Assembly (NCBI RefSeq): GCF_036038375.1
Contig: NZ_CP107935.1
Span: 6,386,001-6,450,000, forward strand
From: Streptomyces sp. NBC_00414
Lineage (GTDB): Bacteria; Actinomycetota; Actinomycetes; Streptomycetales; Streptomycetaceae
DNA: 64,000 nt
Reading direction: 5' to 3'
The position numbers and the translations under genes were made by a program. This document shows, piece by piece, positions 32,166 to 41,238 of this stretch. Every line of letters starts with the position of its first letter. Position 1 is the stretch's first letter. The notes beneath the pieces are model-generated. The model saw only the letters and a program-made list of their open reading frames with translations. It did no database searches and was not told the DNA's origin.

Positions 32166-35114
32166 TCAGATGTCCTGGTGATCGACGATCGCATGGTCGC
32201 TCGTCCCGTTGTCCCGGGCCCGGAAGCGCAGCAGGCCGCGTCCCGCCCGTGCGGAGCCACCCGGTGCGACCAGGGTAAAGGCCATGACCAGACGACGGGG
32301 GTCGACCGAGCCGTCGGAGGAGAGCACGGCATCGGACTCCACGACCGGGTACAGCACGACGGCGCCGCGTCGGGGACGAACGAGTGACTCCACGGTCTCG
32401 TTGCCGTGAGGTGCCCCGCCGGACCCGGCGATGCGTAGGACGGACGATCGGTGCTTGGGCTCGCTGATCGCACCGAACAAATCGTCCCTGCGCCGCGTAC
32501 GACGGGCCAGCGACAGCGGTCGCGACCCCAGGACACGCCCTTCGGTACGGCGGCCCGACGTCTGCTGCGGAGCGATCACGACCCAGTCGTCGATGGGCGC
32601 GTTGAGGTTGCCCGCCTCGATGAGGGACTCCAGGTGGGGCGAGAACTGACGCGGCTCCGACCAGCGTAGCTCGCACAACACCCTGAGGAGGGTGTCGTGG
32701 TCGACGGTGGAGACGAGCGCCTCGTACTCCGTCCCGCCGCAGGCGAGGGTGACCGGCGGCGCGTCGAGGCGGTCGATGACCGGCTTCCACGTCTCCACGT
32801 TGTGCCGCAGGTCCGCCGTCGCGGTGTCGGCCGGGTAAGCCGTGGGCTCCACCCACGCACCTGGCGACCGGATCTCCACCAGCTCCGCGTTGAACATCTT
32901 GTTCCGTGCCGCCGGTTTGAGCCACGGTAGGTGCTGGGAGACCAGGGGCGGCACCTGCGAAGGCGTCAACTGCGGACGTCCGTCCACCAGTTCCGCGTAC
33001 CGCGCCAGCTGCCCGCGGAACAGTTCCTCATCCCGGCACACCGCCTCGAACGCCTCGTACAGGTCCGCTGTCCGGCTACGCCCGTAGGCCTCCTCGCGGC
33101 CGATGTACAGGCGTACGAGGTCTCGGTAGCCGGGGCGGAAGCCGAACCAACGGCCCATCTGCATCAGGGTGTCCGCCTGCTGGGTGGTGCGGCGGTAGTA
33201 GGTGACCGTCAGACCCTCCACCGTGAAGCCACGCGACAGCTTCGTGCCGCCCACCAGGATCTTCCAGACGTTCGGCGTGCGGTCGAAGTCCAGGTCGAGC
33301 TGGTCGAAGTAGCGGTCCGAGTCGCCGTTCACGACGATGACGGGGCGACTGCCGGAACCGATGAGCTGGCGGGCCCGGCTGACGTGCGGGCGCAGTTCCT
33401 CGTACGAGGCCGGCGAGGGCAGGCCGGCCGCGCGGGCCTCGCTGACCTTCGCGTGGTCCGACTCCCACAGGGCGGCGAGCCGCGTGTGGCCTGCTGCGGA
33501 CGCGTAACCCGCCTCGTGCCACATGGAGTTGATGCGCAGCGCGAGCTCCGCGTGGTCGTCCTTCTTCACCGACTCGTGCACCAGCATCGTGTGGTGGCGG
33601 AACGGGCCTTCCGGCACGCCGTGCGCCGCCCGGTACAGCTTCAGCGCGCCGGACAGGACGAACGCGTCCATCGCCTCCTGGAGCCGGTCGCCCGTCGAGT
33701 CGTAGATGCTGCGGACGTGCGCCTCCTCCTGCGAGTTGGCGTACGTGCGCTCCTCCGGCGGCACCGTCGAGTCCAGGTCGTGGAAGTCCTGTACGCCCAT
33801 GTAACCGGCGGGCCGCGGGAGGGAGATCAGGAAGTCCGACGGGAAGATGTCGTCGCCGTCGCTCGGGTCCACGAAGACGTTGGCGAACGGGGTCGCCGTG
33901 TAGCCGACGTACTGGGCGCGCGGCAGCAGGCCGATGAGCTCGGATATGAGCTTGTTGATCGCGGTGCGCTCGGTGCGGCCCTGCTCCCACTTCTTCGGGT
34001 TCGACGTGTTCACGGACGCCTGGTCGGACTCGTCGTCGATGATCAGGGCGGGCAGCTCGCCGAGGATGCCGTGGATCTGCTTGAGGTCTTTGACCAGCTT
34101 CTCCAGGACGCCCTTGTTCTTCTTGACCACCATCACGCGGGCCGCCGCGTGGTGCAGGTTCGACGGGTCGTGCAACGGGCGGGTCGGTTCGCGCTTCTCG
34201 AACTCCAGGGCGCGGATGCCTTGCGCGAGGCTCTTGTAGTCGTTGTCGCGAGTGGTGAGGCGTTCGATGTCGAATGCGCCACGGGTCGAGGGGCGCCCAC
34301 CGTGCCGGACGAACTCCGGCCACTCCTCGTCGTCGCCCACGTAGTCCACGCCTACCAGGCTGTCCACGTCGTCGGGGTCCGCGCCGCGCAGGATGTTCTC
34401 CTGCCCGATCAGCTCCATGTCGAGGCGGCGCTGCGTCTGCGCGCGCAGCATGTTGAGGGTGCCGCCGAGGACGATGACCAGGCGGTATCCCGCGTCGACG
34501 GCCTTCGCGGCCACACCGGTGAAGTTCGCGGTCTTCCCGGACTGCACGTAACCGACGACCAGGCCCTTCGCCTTCCGCGCGGCAGTCTGCTCCGGGTCGG
34601 CGAGGCGCTCGACCACCGCGCGGCTCGCCTCGTCGAGACCGGCGACCGCCTCCGGCGACCAGCCCTTGGCGCGCAGCTTGCGCTCGTAGGCCCGCCAGTA
34701 GAACGAGCGGGCCTCCGCACGCTCCGGGGTGTACCAGGGGGTGAACTTCCGGGTGATGATCGTCGCGCCGGGCACCTCGGAAACCCGTACCAACTCGTCG
34801 AGCACCTTGCGCAGGTCCTCGCCGAGCCGCAGCCGGTCGTACGCGGCCGCGCGCCGCTTCGGGGTGCGGGGTTGGACGTCGGGGGCCCAGGGGGCGGACT
34901 CGGCGAAGTCCCAGTCGTTGAGGTGACGGCTCCACAGGGCGAGGAGCGCCTCGTCGCCGGTGGTGAGTCGGGCGCGGAACGTCTCCTCGGTCAGGTCGGC
35001 GTCGGGGTGGTCCTCGTCGGCGGCCAGCGCCGCCCACTTGGCGAAGTGCTTCGGGCCGCTCGTCATGCCGGACAGGGCGGAGGTGTGGATGGCGAGGAGG
35101 GCGTCGTCGCTCAC
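32166..35114 (-). CDS. Z1-domain P-loop protein, restriction-associated
   Basis: 982 residues from GTG. Helicase-like ATPase core: Walker A GYVQSGKTANFTG (about 187-199), Walker B ALIIDDESDQASVN (about 358), and TATPFANVF like motif III. The Z1 domain follows (about 395-620: ILVGGTKLSRGFTVEGLTV, QMGRWFGFRPGYRDLVRLY). The remaining 300 residues are less conserved. Z1 proteins occur next to prokaryotic MORC ATPases and DNA methylases in restriction-like operons (Iyer, Abhiman and Aravind) and in the Mza defence system. The MORC gene ends 8 bp upstream, and a weak AAGGA sits before the start. Confidence 0.9.
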   Translation of the reverse strand: MSDDALLAIHTSALSGMTSGPKHFAKWAALAADEDHPDADLTEETFRARLTTGDEALLALWSRHLNDWDFAESAPWAPDVQPRTPKRRAAAYDRLRLGEDLRKVLDELVRVSEVPGATIITRKFTPWYTPERAEARSFYWRAYERKLRAKGWSPEAVAGLDEASRAVVERLADPEQTAARKAKGLVVGYVQSGKTANFTGVAAKAVDAGYRLVIVLGGTLNMLRAQTQRRLDMELIGQENILRGADPDDVDSLVGVDYVGDDEEWPEFVRHGGRPSTRGAFDIERLTTRDNDYKSLAQGIRALEFEKREPTRPLHDPSNLHHAAARVMVVKKNKGVLEKLVKDLKQIHGILGELPALIIDDESDQASVNTSNPKKWEQGRTERTAINKLISELIGLLPRAQYVGYTATPFANVFVDPSDGDDIFPSDFLISLPRPAGYMGVQDFHDLDSTVPPEERTYANSQEEAHVRSIYDSTGDRLQEAMDAFVLSGALKLYRAAHGVPEGPFRHHTMLVHESVKKDDHAELALRINSMWHEAGYASAAGHTRLAALWESDHAKVSEARAAGLPSPASYEELRPHVSRARQLIGSGSRPVIVVNGDSDRYFDQLDLDFDRTPNVWKILVGGTKLSRGFTVEGLTVTYYRRTTQQADTLMQMGRWFGFRPGYRDLVRLYIGREEAYGRSRTADLYEAFEAVCRDEELFRGQLARYAELVDGRPQLTPSQVPPLVSQHLPWLKPAARNKMFNAELVEIRSPGAWVEPTAYPADTATADLRHNVETWKPVIDRLDAPPVTLACGGTEYEALVSTVDHDTLLRVLCELRWSEPRQFSPHLESLIEAGNLNAPIDDWVVIAPQQTSGRRTEGRVLGSRPLSLARRTRRRDDLFGAISEPKHRSSVLRIAGSGGAPHGNETVESLVRPRRGAVVLYPVVESDAVLSSDGSVDPRRLVMAFTLVAPGGSARAGRGLLRFRARDNGTSDHAIVDHQDI

Positions 35115-35122
35115 GGAGGTCC

Positions 35123-36718
35123 TTAGACGATCGGGGTGGTGGTCACGGTGGCGGGGAGGGAGGGGCAGGAGACGCCGCGTTCGCGGCGCTCGCGCTGGAC
35201 CCGCACCGACGCCAGCAGGATCGTGTTCCAGTAGTCGACGCGGTCCTGGCGCGCCTTCTCCCAGCGGCCGAGACCGAAGCAGTCCTCAAGGAGGAGATAG
35301 AGGAGCGTCTTCGTGACCGGGGCGTCGTTCGAGCCGCCGCGCCGGCCGTCGTTGAAGTCCTCCCGGAAGGACCTGTTGAGGAGGACGGCGTTCGCCTCGC
35401 GGTCGAGGTCGAAGAAGCGGTCGTCCGGCAGCGGCACCCAGACGAACGCGATCGGCTCCTCGCCCGGCTTCTCCGGCAGCTCCTCCTTGACGACCCGTTT
35501 GACCTTCGGATCGAAACCCTTGCCGGGCGGCGTGACCGGCTTGCGGGTGATCTCGGAGCGCTTCGAGCCGTCGCGGTACGCCGCCTCCGTGTCCAGGAGG
35601 TAGGCCTGGAAGGTGTGGCCCGCCGCGTCCACCGACTCCTCCACACCGAGCGTGAAGGCAGGGGTCACGGTGACGCCCTCCTTCTTCACGTCGAGGCTGA
35701 AGACACCGTTCGGCTTGGCCGGCAGGTCCACCTCCACGCGGGCCAGGACGAGGTGGCCCTCCGGGCTGCGGAGACCGTTCCAGCCGCCCGCCTGCACGAG
35801 CCGGTCGTTGCGGTAGAAGTAGAAGCCCTGCCGCTCGGCCAGGGCGCCGATCTGCCGGAAGCCCGCCTGCTTGGACTTGGCGGGCCAGATGTGCGCGGTG
35901 AGCGTCACCTCGCCGACGCCCTCGACCGGGGCCGTGAACGAACGGGGGTAACGCGCCCGCCCCGGCACCTTGTAGCCGAACGGGTCGAGGGGCTCGACGC
36001 TGATGTGGTCCAGCTCCTCCCACTGCCCGCCGTCGCCGTCGCCGACGTCCCACACGGCGATGTCCAACTTCAGGCCCTTGCGCAGGAACCGGTGGAAGTA
36101 GAGGCCGAGGTGGGTCTCCAGGCGGGATATCGCCTTCGACAGGTACTGGTCGCTCTGTCCGCGCGCGACCGTCTCGAAGGTCCGCACCCGGTCCCAGCGG
36201 ACCACCGTGCCCTGCCACTCGATGACGCCGTCGTAGCGGTCGACGAGGTCCTGCGCGTAGCGCGGGTCGACGGTGTCACAACGGAAGCCGTCCTCGATGC
36301 CCTCGGCCGTGAGGCGGCGGCCCGCGGCGCGGGTGCGCCGGGTGCGGCTGACGACGGTGAGCGAGGAGGCATGGGAGAGGGAGGCGGCCTTCAGGCCCGT
36401 GCCGTACATGCCGAGGGAGTCGTCGTCGTAGTCACGGCGCTTGCCGACCGTCATCGCGGCGTCCAGGCCGGCGTTGTCCATGCCGCGGCCGTTGTCGATG
36501 ATCAGGAGCGTCAGGATGCGCTCGGCGTCCCGAAGGAAGTGCACCACTATCTCGTCGGCGCCTGCGTCGAGGGAGTTGTCGATCAGGTCGGCGACGGCGA
36601 CCTCGAAGCCGTACCCCTGGTTGGTGAGCGCCTTGCCGTAACCGGCGTCCGGGGGTAGGTGCGTACTGCCGGTGGTGGGGACGTCGTACTGCCAGGCTGC
36701 GCTTGATTTATAGGGCAT
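35123..36718 (-). CDS. MORC-type GHKL ATPase
   Basis: 531 residues. The GHKL boxes are complete: N box DLIDNSLDAGADE (44-56), IIDNGRGMD (73-81), and SLGMYGTGLKAASLSHASSL (101-120), followed by an S5-like domain. The C-terminal 170 residues have KRVVKEELPEKPGEEPIAF and a helical end. Prokaryotic MORC proteins are ATP-dependent clamps on DNA related to MutL, linked to methylation-dependent restriction. The ATG at 36718 follows GAGGAAG; the frame extends upstream without homology. It is the first gene of the cassette MORC, Z1, Vsr, Dcm-like, Dcm. Confidence 0.9.
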   Translation of the reverse strand: MPYKSSAAWQYDVPTTGSTHLPPDAGYGKALTNQGYGFEVAVADLIDNSLDAGADEIVVHFLRDAERILTLLIIDNGRGMDNAGLDAAMTVGKRRDYDDDSLGMYGTGLKAASLSHASSLTVVSRTRRTRAAGRRLTAEGIEDGFRCDTVDPRYAQDLVDRYDGVIEWQGTVVRWDRVRTFETVARGQSDQYLSKAISRLETHLGLYFHRFLRKGLKLDIAVWDVGDGDGGQWEELDHISVEPLDPFGYKVPGRARYPRSFTAPVEGVGEVTLTAHIWPAKSKQAGFRQIGALAERQGFYFYRNDRLVQAGGWNGLRSPEGHLVLARVEVDLPAKPNGVFSLDVKKEGVTVTPAFTLGVEESVDAAGHTFQAYLLDTEAAYRDGSKRSEITRKPVTPPGKGFDPKVKRVVKEELPEKPGEEPIAFVWVPLPDDRFFDLDREANAVLLNRSFREDFNDGRRGGSNDAPVTKTLLYLLLEDCFGLGRWEKARQDRVDYWNTILLASVRVQRERRERGVSCPSLPATVTTTPIV

Positions 36719-36870
36719 GGGCTTCCTCGTGCACACAGGTCGGAGCCTGCGTGGGGGAGGAGCGGCCCGACATCCCGATCGATGCTGTGACGGTACTGCA
36801 AAGGTCGGACATCGGAACCGTCTGTACCGAAATGAGGACGGAGAGTTCCTTGTGCCCCTTGCCCGGGCGG

Positions 36871-36896
36871 CCGGGGGCTCCGGTTTGAGCCCCCGG
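36871..36896. terminator. Hairpin after the SEC-C gene
   Basis: Perfect 10-bp arms CCGGGGGCTC (36871-36880) and GAGCCCCCGG (36887-36896), 6-nt loop. It lies 30 bp past the stop of the minus-strand SEC-C gene and about 150 bp before the MORC start, so it should isolate the island operon from upstream transcription. Confidence 0.7.
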
Positions 36897-36927
36897 CGCC
36901 GGGGACGGTCGGACAGCGGAAGGCCGT

Positions 36928-37944
36928 CTACAGATCCGCCCCGTGACAAGCCTCGTAAGCCTGGCCCGACCCACACCAACAACCCGCCCCCCGCTCCGGC
37001 GGCCAAGCCACAGCCCGGCCCCGCGCCGCCAGCGTCGTCGCGTACTGCGGCAACAGGGACGCATCACCCGGGGAAGCCAGTTCCGATGCCGCGAAGGCCT
37101 CGTACGACGGGACCGTGCCCGTCACGATGCCCAGGTTCGGGGTGCCGGAGGACGACAGTTCTCGTAGCGAGGCCTCTATCGTCGAGAGGTGTTCCTCGTG
37201 GGACGGGTACTCGGCCGACAGGCTCGGGTAGGCCGTCAGGAGTTCGGTGAGTTCAGGGGCCGGCCAGTGCAGGACCGCCACCGGGAACGGGCGCGACAAC
37301 GCCTCCCGGAACGTGCCCAGTTCGGCGCGCAGGCGGGAGATCTCCGCCTGCAGTTCCGCCGGGTTGTCGGAGCCCAGCGACCACACGCGCTTCGGGTCGT
37401 GCAGCTCGTCCAGGGACACCGGGGAGGAGTTGAGCGAGTCCGCGAGGGAGTCCCAGCTGTCGTGGGACAGGCCCAGCATGCGGCGTACGCGATGGCGGCC
37501 GAAGAGGACCGGGTGGGTCGCGTACGGAGGCTCCGGGACGTCCGTCAGGAGGTGGACCGCCGCCTCCGTGAACGTCTCCTGCGCGGCTTCCAGCTCGTCG
37601 TGGGACTCCAGCGACTCGGCGACGATCACCCATGGGGCCGGGTCGCGCGGTGCCGCCGCGCGGACGCCCTCGATGATCGCCCTGGCCTCCGCCTCGTGGC
37701 CGTACTCCCAGAGGTTGGCTGCCTTCAGGGCCCGTACCAGGAACGGGTTCTCCAGCGGGATCGTGCTGGAGAGCAGGCGGTCGTAGAGAGAGGTGGCTCG
37801 CGGGCGGTCGTCGGCCAGTTCGAGGTGGGCCGCTGCCTGCACGAGCAGGTGTTCGGCGTCCTCGGGATACAGGCCGGCTGTCCGCTCCAGGCGTGCTGCT
37901 TCGGCGTTGTGGTCGACGTACTCGGCAGACGTGTCGGGGCGCAT
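36928..37944 (-). CDS. SEC-C motif protein with tetratricopeptide-like helices
   Basis: 338 residues from the ATG at 37944 (open to 38046 in low-complexity sequence). Residues about 20-140 are helical hairpins resembling tetratricopeptide repeats (AEHLLVQAAAHLELADD, ARAIIEGVRAAAPRDPAPWV). A coiled-coil-like stretch follows (LQAEISRLRAELGTFREAL). The C-terminus carries the SEC-C zinc motif (CWCGSGQAYEACH), which in SecA and other proteins binds zinc and partners. Function unknown. It lies just outside the island and is separated from it by a hairpin. Confidence 0.82.
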   Translation of the reverse strand: MRPDTSAEYVDHNAEAARLERTAGLYPEDAEHLLVQAAAHLELADDRPRATSLYDRLLSSTIPLENPFLVRALKAANLWEYGHEAEARAIIEGVRAAAPRDPAPWVIVAESLESHDELEAAQETFTEAAVHLLTDVPEPPYATHPVLFGRHRVRRMLGLSHDSWDSLADSLNSSPVSLDELHDPKRVWSLGSDNPAELQAEISRLRAELGTFREALSRPFPVAVLHWPAPELTELLTAYPSLSAEYPSHEEHLSTIEASLRELSSSGTPNLGIVTGTVPSYEAFAASELASPGDASLLPQYATTLAARGRAVAWPPERGAGCWCGSGQAYEACHGADL

Positions 37945-38110
37945 GGATGACACCGTACTGCCGACGGCCGACAGAGGTGAGGTATGTGCAGGCCAGGGGT
38001 CAGATCGGAGCGGGATGTTCGGAGGAGCGTCCGGCGGAGTGTTCATGGGGATGGTGGGTTGGTGCGTCAGCCCTTATCGTGCGGCCCCCGGCACCGGAGA
38101 GGAGGCACGC

Positions 38111-38914
38111 GTGCGGGTTCCCGTCGTCCATCAGCAAGGTCGGCGGCGGCGTGCGCGTTACGCCCGTCTCCTCCGCAACGGTGCCGAAGTTCTCGTGACC
38201 CTCGGTGTGGTCCTCCTCCTGCTCGTCGCCCACCAGCTGTGGTGGACCAACCGGCAGGCCAGGGAGGGCGCCGAGCGCAAGGTCCAGGCACTGGAGAGGG
38301 AGTGGGAGGGAGGGCGAGGGGGATCAGGGGGCGGCTCCTCCGGCTCGGGCGGCGGCGATAGCGATAGCAGTAGTGGCAGTGGCAGTGGCAGTGGCAGTGG
38401 CAGCGGTGGTGTCGGGTCTCGGCGCTCGTCGGACTTCGGCTCCGTCGGCGTGCGCCCCCGCTGGGACCAGGCCTACGCCGTTCTCACCATCCCCCGGCTC
38501 GGGCTTCGCGTGCCCGTCGCGGAAGGGGTCGGCAAGTCGGGTGTGCTCAACAAGGGGTACGTCGGGCACTACCCGGGCACCGCTCAGCCCGGCCGCGCCG
38601 GGAACTTCGCTCTCGCCGGGCACCGGAACACCCATGGCGAGCCCTTCCGGTACATCGACCGGCTGCGGAAGGGCGACCGGATCGACGTCGGGACCAGGGA
38701 CGCCGTCTACACGTACGTCGTCGACCGGACGCTGCCGCGGACCTCGCCCGGGGACGGCGGAACGATCCGCGCGATTCCCCGCAGCACGGTCAGGCCCGCG
38801 TACGGGTACACCGAGCCCGGGCAGTATCTGACACTCACCACGTGCACGCCCCAGTACACCTCCAAGTACCGGCTGGTCGTCTGGGGGAAGCTCCGCTCCG
38901 TGCGGCCCCGCTGA
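38111..38914 (+). CDS. Class E sortase
   Basis: 267 residues from the GTG at 38111, which follows AGAGGAGG. One N-terminal membrane helix (EVLVTLGVVLLLLVAHQLWW), a Ser/Gly-rich linker, then the sortase barrel with the catalytic triad: His171 in LAGHRNTHG, Cys245 in LTTCTPQ and Arg in SKYRLVVWG. Class E sortases of actinobacteria attach proteins bearing LAXTG signals to the peptidoglycan. One such candidate is encoded at 50.4-51.2 kb. The linker includes five Ser-Gly pairs from a pure 6-nt repeat. Confidence 0.92.
   Translation: MRVPVVHQQGRRRRARYARLLRNGAEVLVTLGVVLLLLVAHQLWWTNRQAREGAERKVQALEREWEGGRGGSGGGSSGSGGGDSDSSSGSGSGSGSGSGGVGSRRSSDFGSVGVRPRWDQAYAVLTIPRLGLRVPVAEGVGKSGVLNKGYVGHYPGTAQPGRAGNFALAGHRNTHGEPFRYIDRLRKGDRIDVGTRDAVYTYVVDRTLPRTSPGDGGTIRAIPRSTVRPAYGYTEPGQYLTLTTCTPQYTSKYRLVVWGKLRSVRPR
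38372..38401 (+). repeat. (AGTGGC)5 microsatellite in sortase linker
   Basis: Five identical hexamers encode (Ser-Gly)5. Changes in copy number keep the frame and would only alter the length of the linker between membrane helix and catalytic domain. Confidence 0.9.
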
Positions 38915-38936
38915 CACCGAGGGGCAGCCGGGCGGA

Positions 38937-41234
38937 TCAGGATTTCCCGACCTTGTCGTAGCGGCCCAGGAAGTGTGGAGCGCCGTCCTGTACGCGGTGC
39001 AGGAAGAGGCTGTTGAGGAGGACGAACTCGTTGGTCAGCGGATCGAACTCGATGGTCTTGGCGAGACCCTTGTGGGTGGTCTCGCGGAGCCTGCGCACCA
39101 TGGCGCCGCGTTCGGGCTCCACGTTGCCCAGCTCGCGCAGACCCTGGGCGAGGAAGAGCAGCGCGTCGTACGCCTCCACCGCGAAGCGCCCGACCGTGCG
39201 TACCCCGAAGCGTTCGCGGTACGTCTTCACGAAGCGCGCCGCGGCCGGCAGCTCGGCCGGGTCCACGTAGGTCGTCACCATCACCCAGCCCTCGGCCGCC
39301 GGGCCCGCCTCCGTGAGGAACGCGGTCTGCAGTACGGGTTCCGGGGCCATGCACGTACCCCGGAAGCCGGCCTGCCGCAGGGCGCGGGCGCAGCGGGCGG
39401 CCCGGTGCGGTGAGGCGCCGGCGTACACGACGGCCTGGGCGTCGGCGGCGAGCACGGCGGCGGCGACCGAGTCGAAGTCCTCGCTGTCGGCGGCGACGGT
39501 GTGGGTCGTCGTCGTGCCCTGGGAGGGCGGGTACGCGGTCAGGTCCTTGACGATCTGCCAACTGGTCTGGCTCGCCGCCCTGTCGTCGACGAGCGCGGTC
39601 CTGCGGCTCTTCCCGGCGTGGCTGAGGTAGTGGATGAAGGGCGTCGACAGGGCGTTCTCGTCGGGTCTGAGCTGGAAGTACGCGCGGGTGGTGGACTGGG
39701 AGTACAGATCGGCACCGGAGGAGACGGACACGATGGGCAGCAGGGCCTTCTCGTAGCGGGCCACGGCGGTCTCGGCCGTGGCGGTGCCGGTCGCCCCGAT
39801 GACGGCGTACACGTCGTGGTCCGCGACGAATCCGCCGGCCACCTCCTCGGCCCGCTTCGCCTTCCCGGCGTCGTCCAGGACCTTCAGCGCCAGGTCGAAG
39901 GGGCGGTCGCCACCGGAGCCGGAGCCGGAGCCTGCGCCGTCGTCCGAGTCACGCGAGCTGGACCCGGAGTTCCGCGAACCGGGTTTACGGAAGCCGGAGT
40001 TGAAGTCCGATACGGCGATCCGCGCGCCCCGCTCCTGCGCCAGGCCGGTCGCCCTGTCCGGGCCCGACAGGTCCGCGTGCAGGCCGATGACGTACCGGGG
40101 GAGGGAGCCGGAGCGGGCAGAGCCGCCGCGGCTGCCCGAGGACTGGGTGGCGGCCCAGGCCGCGAGACCGCCACCGGTCACGACCACTCCGGCCGCCGAG
40201 CCCAGCGTCAGCAGGCGGCGCCGGGAGAGGGCGGGCCGTGCCGGCGGCTCCACGAGCGTCACGGGCTCGGGGCGGGGGTCGGGCAGGGCCAGGACCGCTG
40301 ACGAGCGTTCCGCGATCAGGCGGGGCAGCGAGGGCGGCAGCCAGTCGGAGTCCTCCGCCTCGCCCCCAACCCTGCCTCCGCCGTCGACGGTCAGCGTGTC
40401 CCGGACCTCCTGCGCGGTGGGTCTGGCCGCCGGGTCCTTGGCGAGGCAGGCGGTCAGCAGCGGGACCAGGGTCCACGGCACGGCGTCCAGGTCCGGTTCC
40501 TCGTGGACCGTACGGAAGATGACGGCGGCGGCGGTGCCCGTGCCGAACGGGCGGCGGCCGGTCGCCGCGAACGCCAGGACGCAGCCCAGCGAGAAGACGT
40601 CGCTCGGCGGGCCGACGCCACCGCCGCCGGCCCGCACCCGCGCCTGCTCGGGCGAGAGATAGCCGGGCGAACCGATCACCACGTCGCTCGCGGTCAGCGC
40701 GGTGGCCCCGGTGGAGCGCGCGATGCCGAAATCGATCAACCGGGGCCCGTCGAGGGCGAGCAGGACGTTGCCCGGCTTGACGTCCCGGTGCACCAGGCCC
40801 GCGCGGTGCACCTCGGTGAGCGCTTCGGCCAGCCGGGCGCCCAGGACTCGTACCGTACGGTCCGGCAGGGGCCCGTGCAGGGCGACGGCCTCGGCCAGTG
40901 ACGGGCCCGGTACGAAGGCGGTCGCCAGCCAGGGTTCGGGGGCCTCCGGCTGTGCCGTGGTGACCGGTACCACCCACCGCCCGGTGAGCCCGCCCGCCGC
41001 GTCGGCCTCGCGCCGGAAACGGGTCCGGAAGTCGTGGTCGGCCGCGTACTCGGCGCGGATCACCTTCAGCGCGACCAGGGTCCCGCCCGCCGAACGGGCC
41101 AGGTAGACCACGCCCATGCCGCCCGCGCCGAGCCGGCCGAGCAGCCGGTGGCCGCCGACGGAGCGCGGGTCGCCCGGCTTGAGCGGGCGCAGTCCCGCGG
41201 GACCTTCCGCGGGCGCTCCGCCCACCCCGCTCAC
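38937..41234 (-). CDS. Ser/Thr protein kinase fused to extracellular substrate-binding domain
   Basis: 765 residues. Kinase domain residues about 28-290: glycine loop LGRLGAGGMGVVYLA, VALKVI with the ATP-binding Lys, catalytic loop VHRDVKPGNVLL, LIDFGIAR, GSPGYLSPEQA. A membrane helix follows a short linker (about 340-360, RRRLLTLGSAAGVVV). Residues about 380-765 resemble type I periplasmic binding proteins of the branched-chain amino-acid class (IGLHADLSGPDRATG, YAVIGATGTATAETAV, RTALVDDRAASQTSW). The protein likely senses an extracellular small ligand and signals by phosphorylation inside. It lies 4 bp downstream of a paralogue of the same design. The ligand is unknown. Confidence 0.9.
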   Translation of the reverse strand: MSGVGGAPAEGPAGLRPLKPGDPRSVGGHRLLGRLGAGGMGVVYLARSAGGTLVALKVIRAEYAADHDFRTRFRREADAAGGLTGRWVVPVTTAQPEAPEPWLATAFVPGPSLAEAVALHGPLPDRTVRVLGARLAEALTEVHRAGLVHRDVKPGNVLLALDGPRLIDFGIARSTGATALTASDVVIGSPGYLSPEQARVRAGGGGVGPPSDVFSLGCVLAFAATGRRPFGTGTAAAVIFRTVHEEPDLDAVPWTLVPLLTACLAKDPAARPTAQEVRDTLTVDGGGRVGGEAEDSDWLPPSLPRLIAERSSAVLALPDPRPEPVTLVEPPARPALSRRRLLTLGSAAGVVVTGGGLAAWAATQSSGSRGGSARSGSLPRYVIGLHADLSGPDRATGLAQERGARIAVSDFNSGFRKPGSRNSGSSSRDSDDGAGSGSGSGGDRPFDLALKVLDDAGKAKRAEEVAGGFVADHDVYAVIGATGTATAETAVARYEKALLPIVSVSSGADLYSQSTTRAYFQLRPDENALSTPFIHYLSHAGKSRRTALVDDRAASQTSWQIVKDLTAYPPSQGTTTTHTVAADSEDFDSVAAAVLAADAQAVVYAGASPHRAARCARALRQAGFRGTCMAPEPVLQTAFLTEAGPAAEGWVMVTTYVDPAELPAAARFVKTYRERFGVRTVGRFAVEAYDALLFLAQGLRELGNVEPERGAMVRRLRETTHKGLAKTIEFDPLTNEFVLLNSLFLHRVQDGAPHFLGRYDKVGKS

Positions 41235-41238
41235 CGCG

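Noticed and set aside
29319..36718. A complete Mza system
   Set aside because: MORC and Z1 proteins are present, but I find no DUF4420-type or AIPR-type gene; Vsr and two methylase homologues occupy their place.
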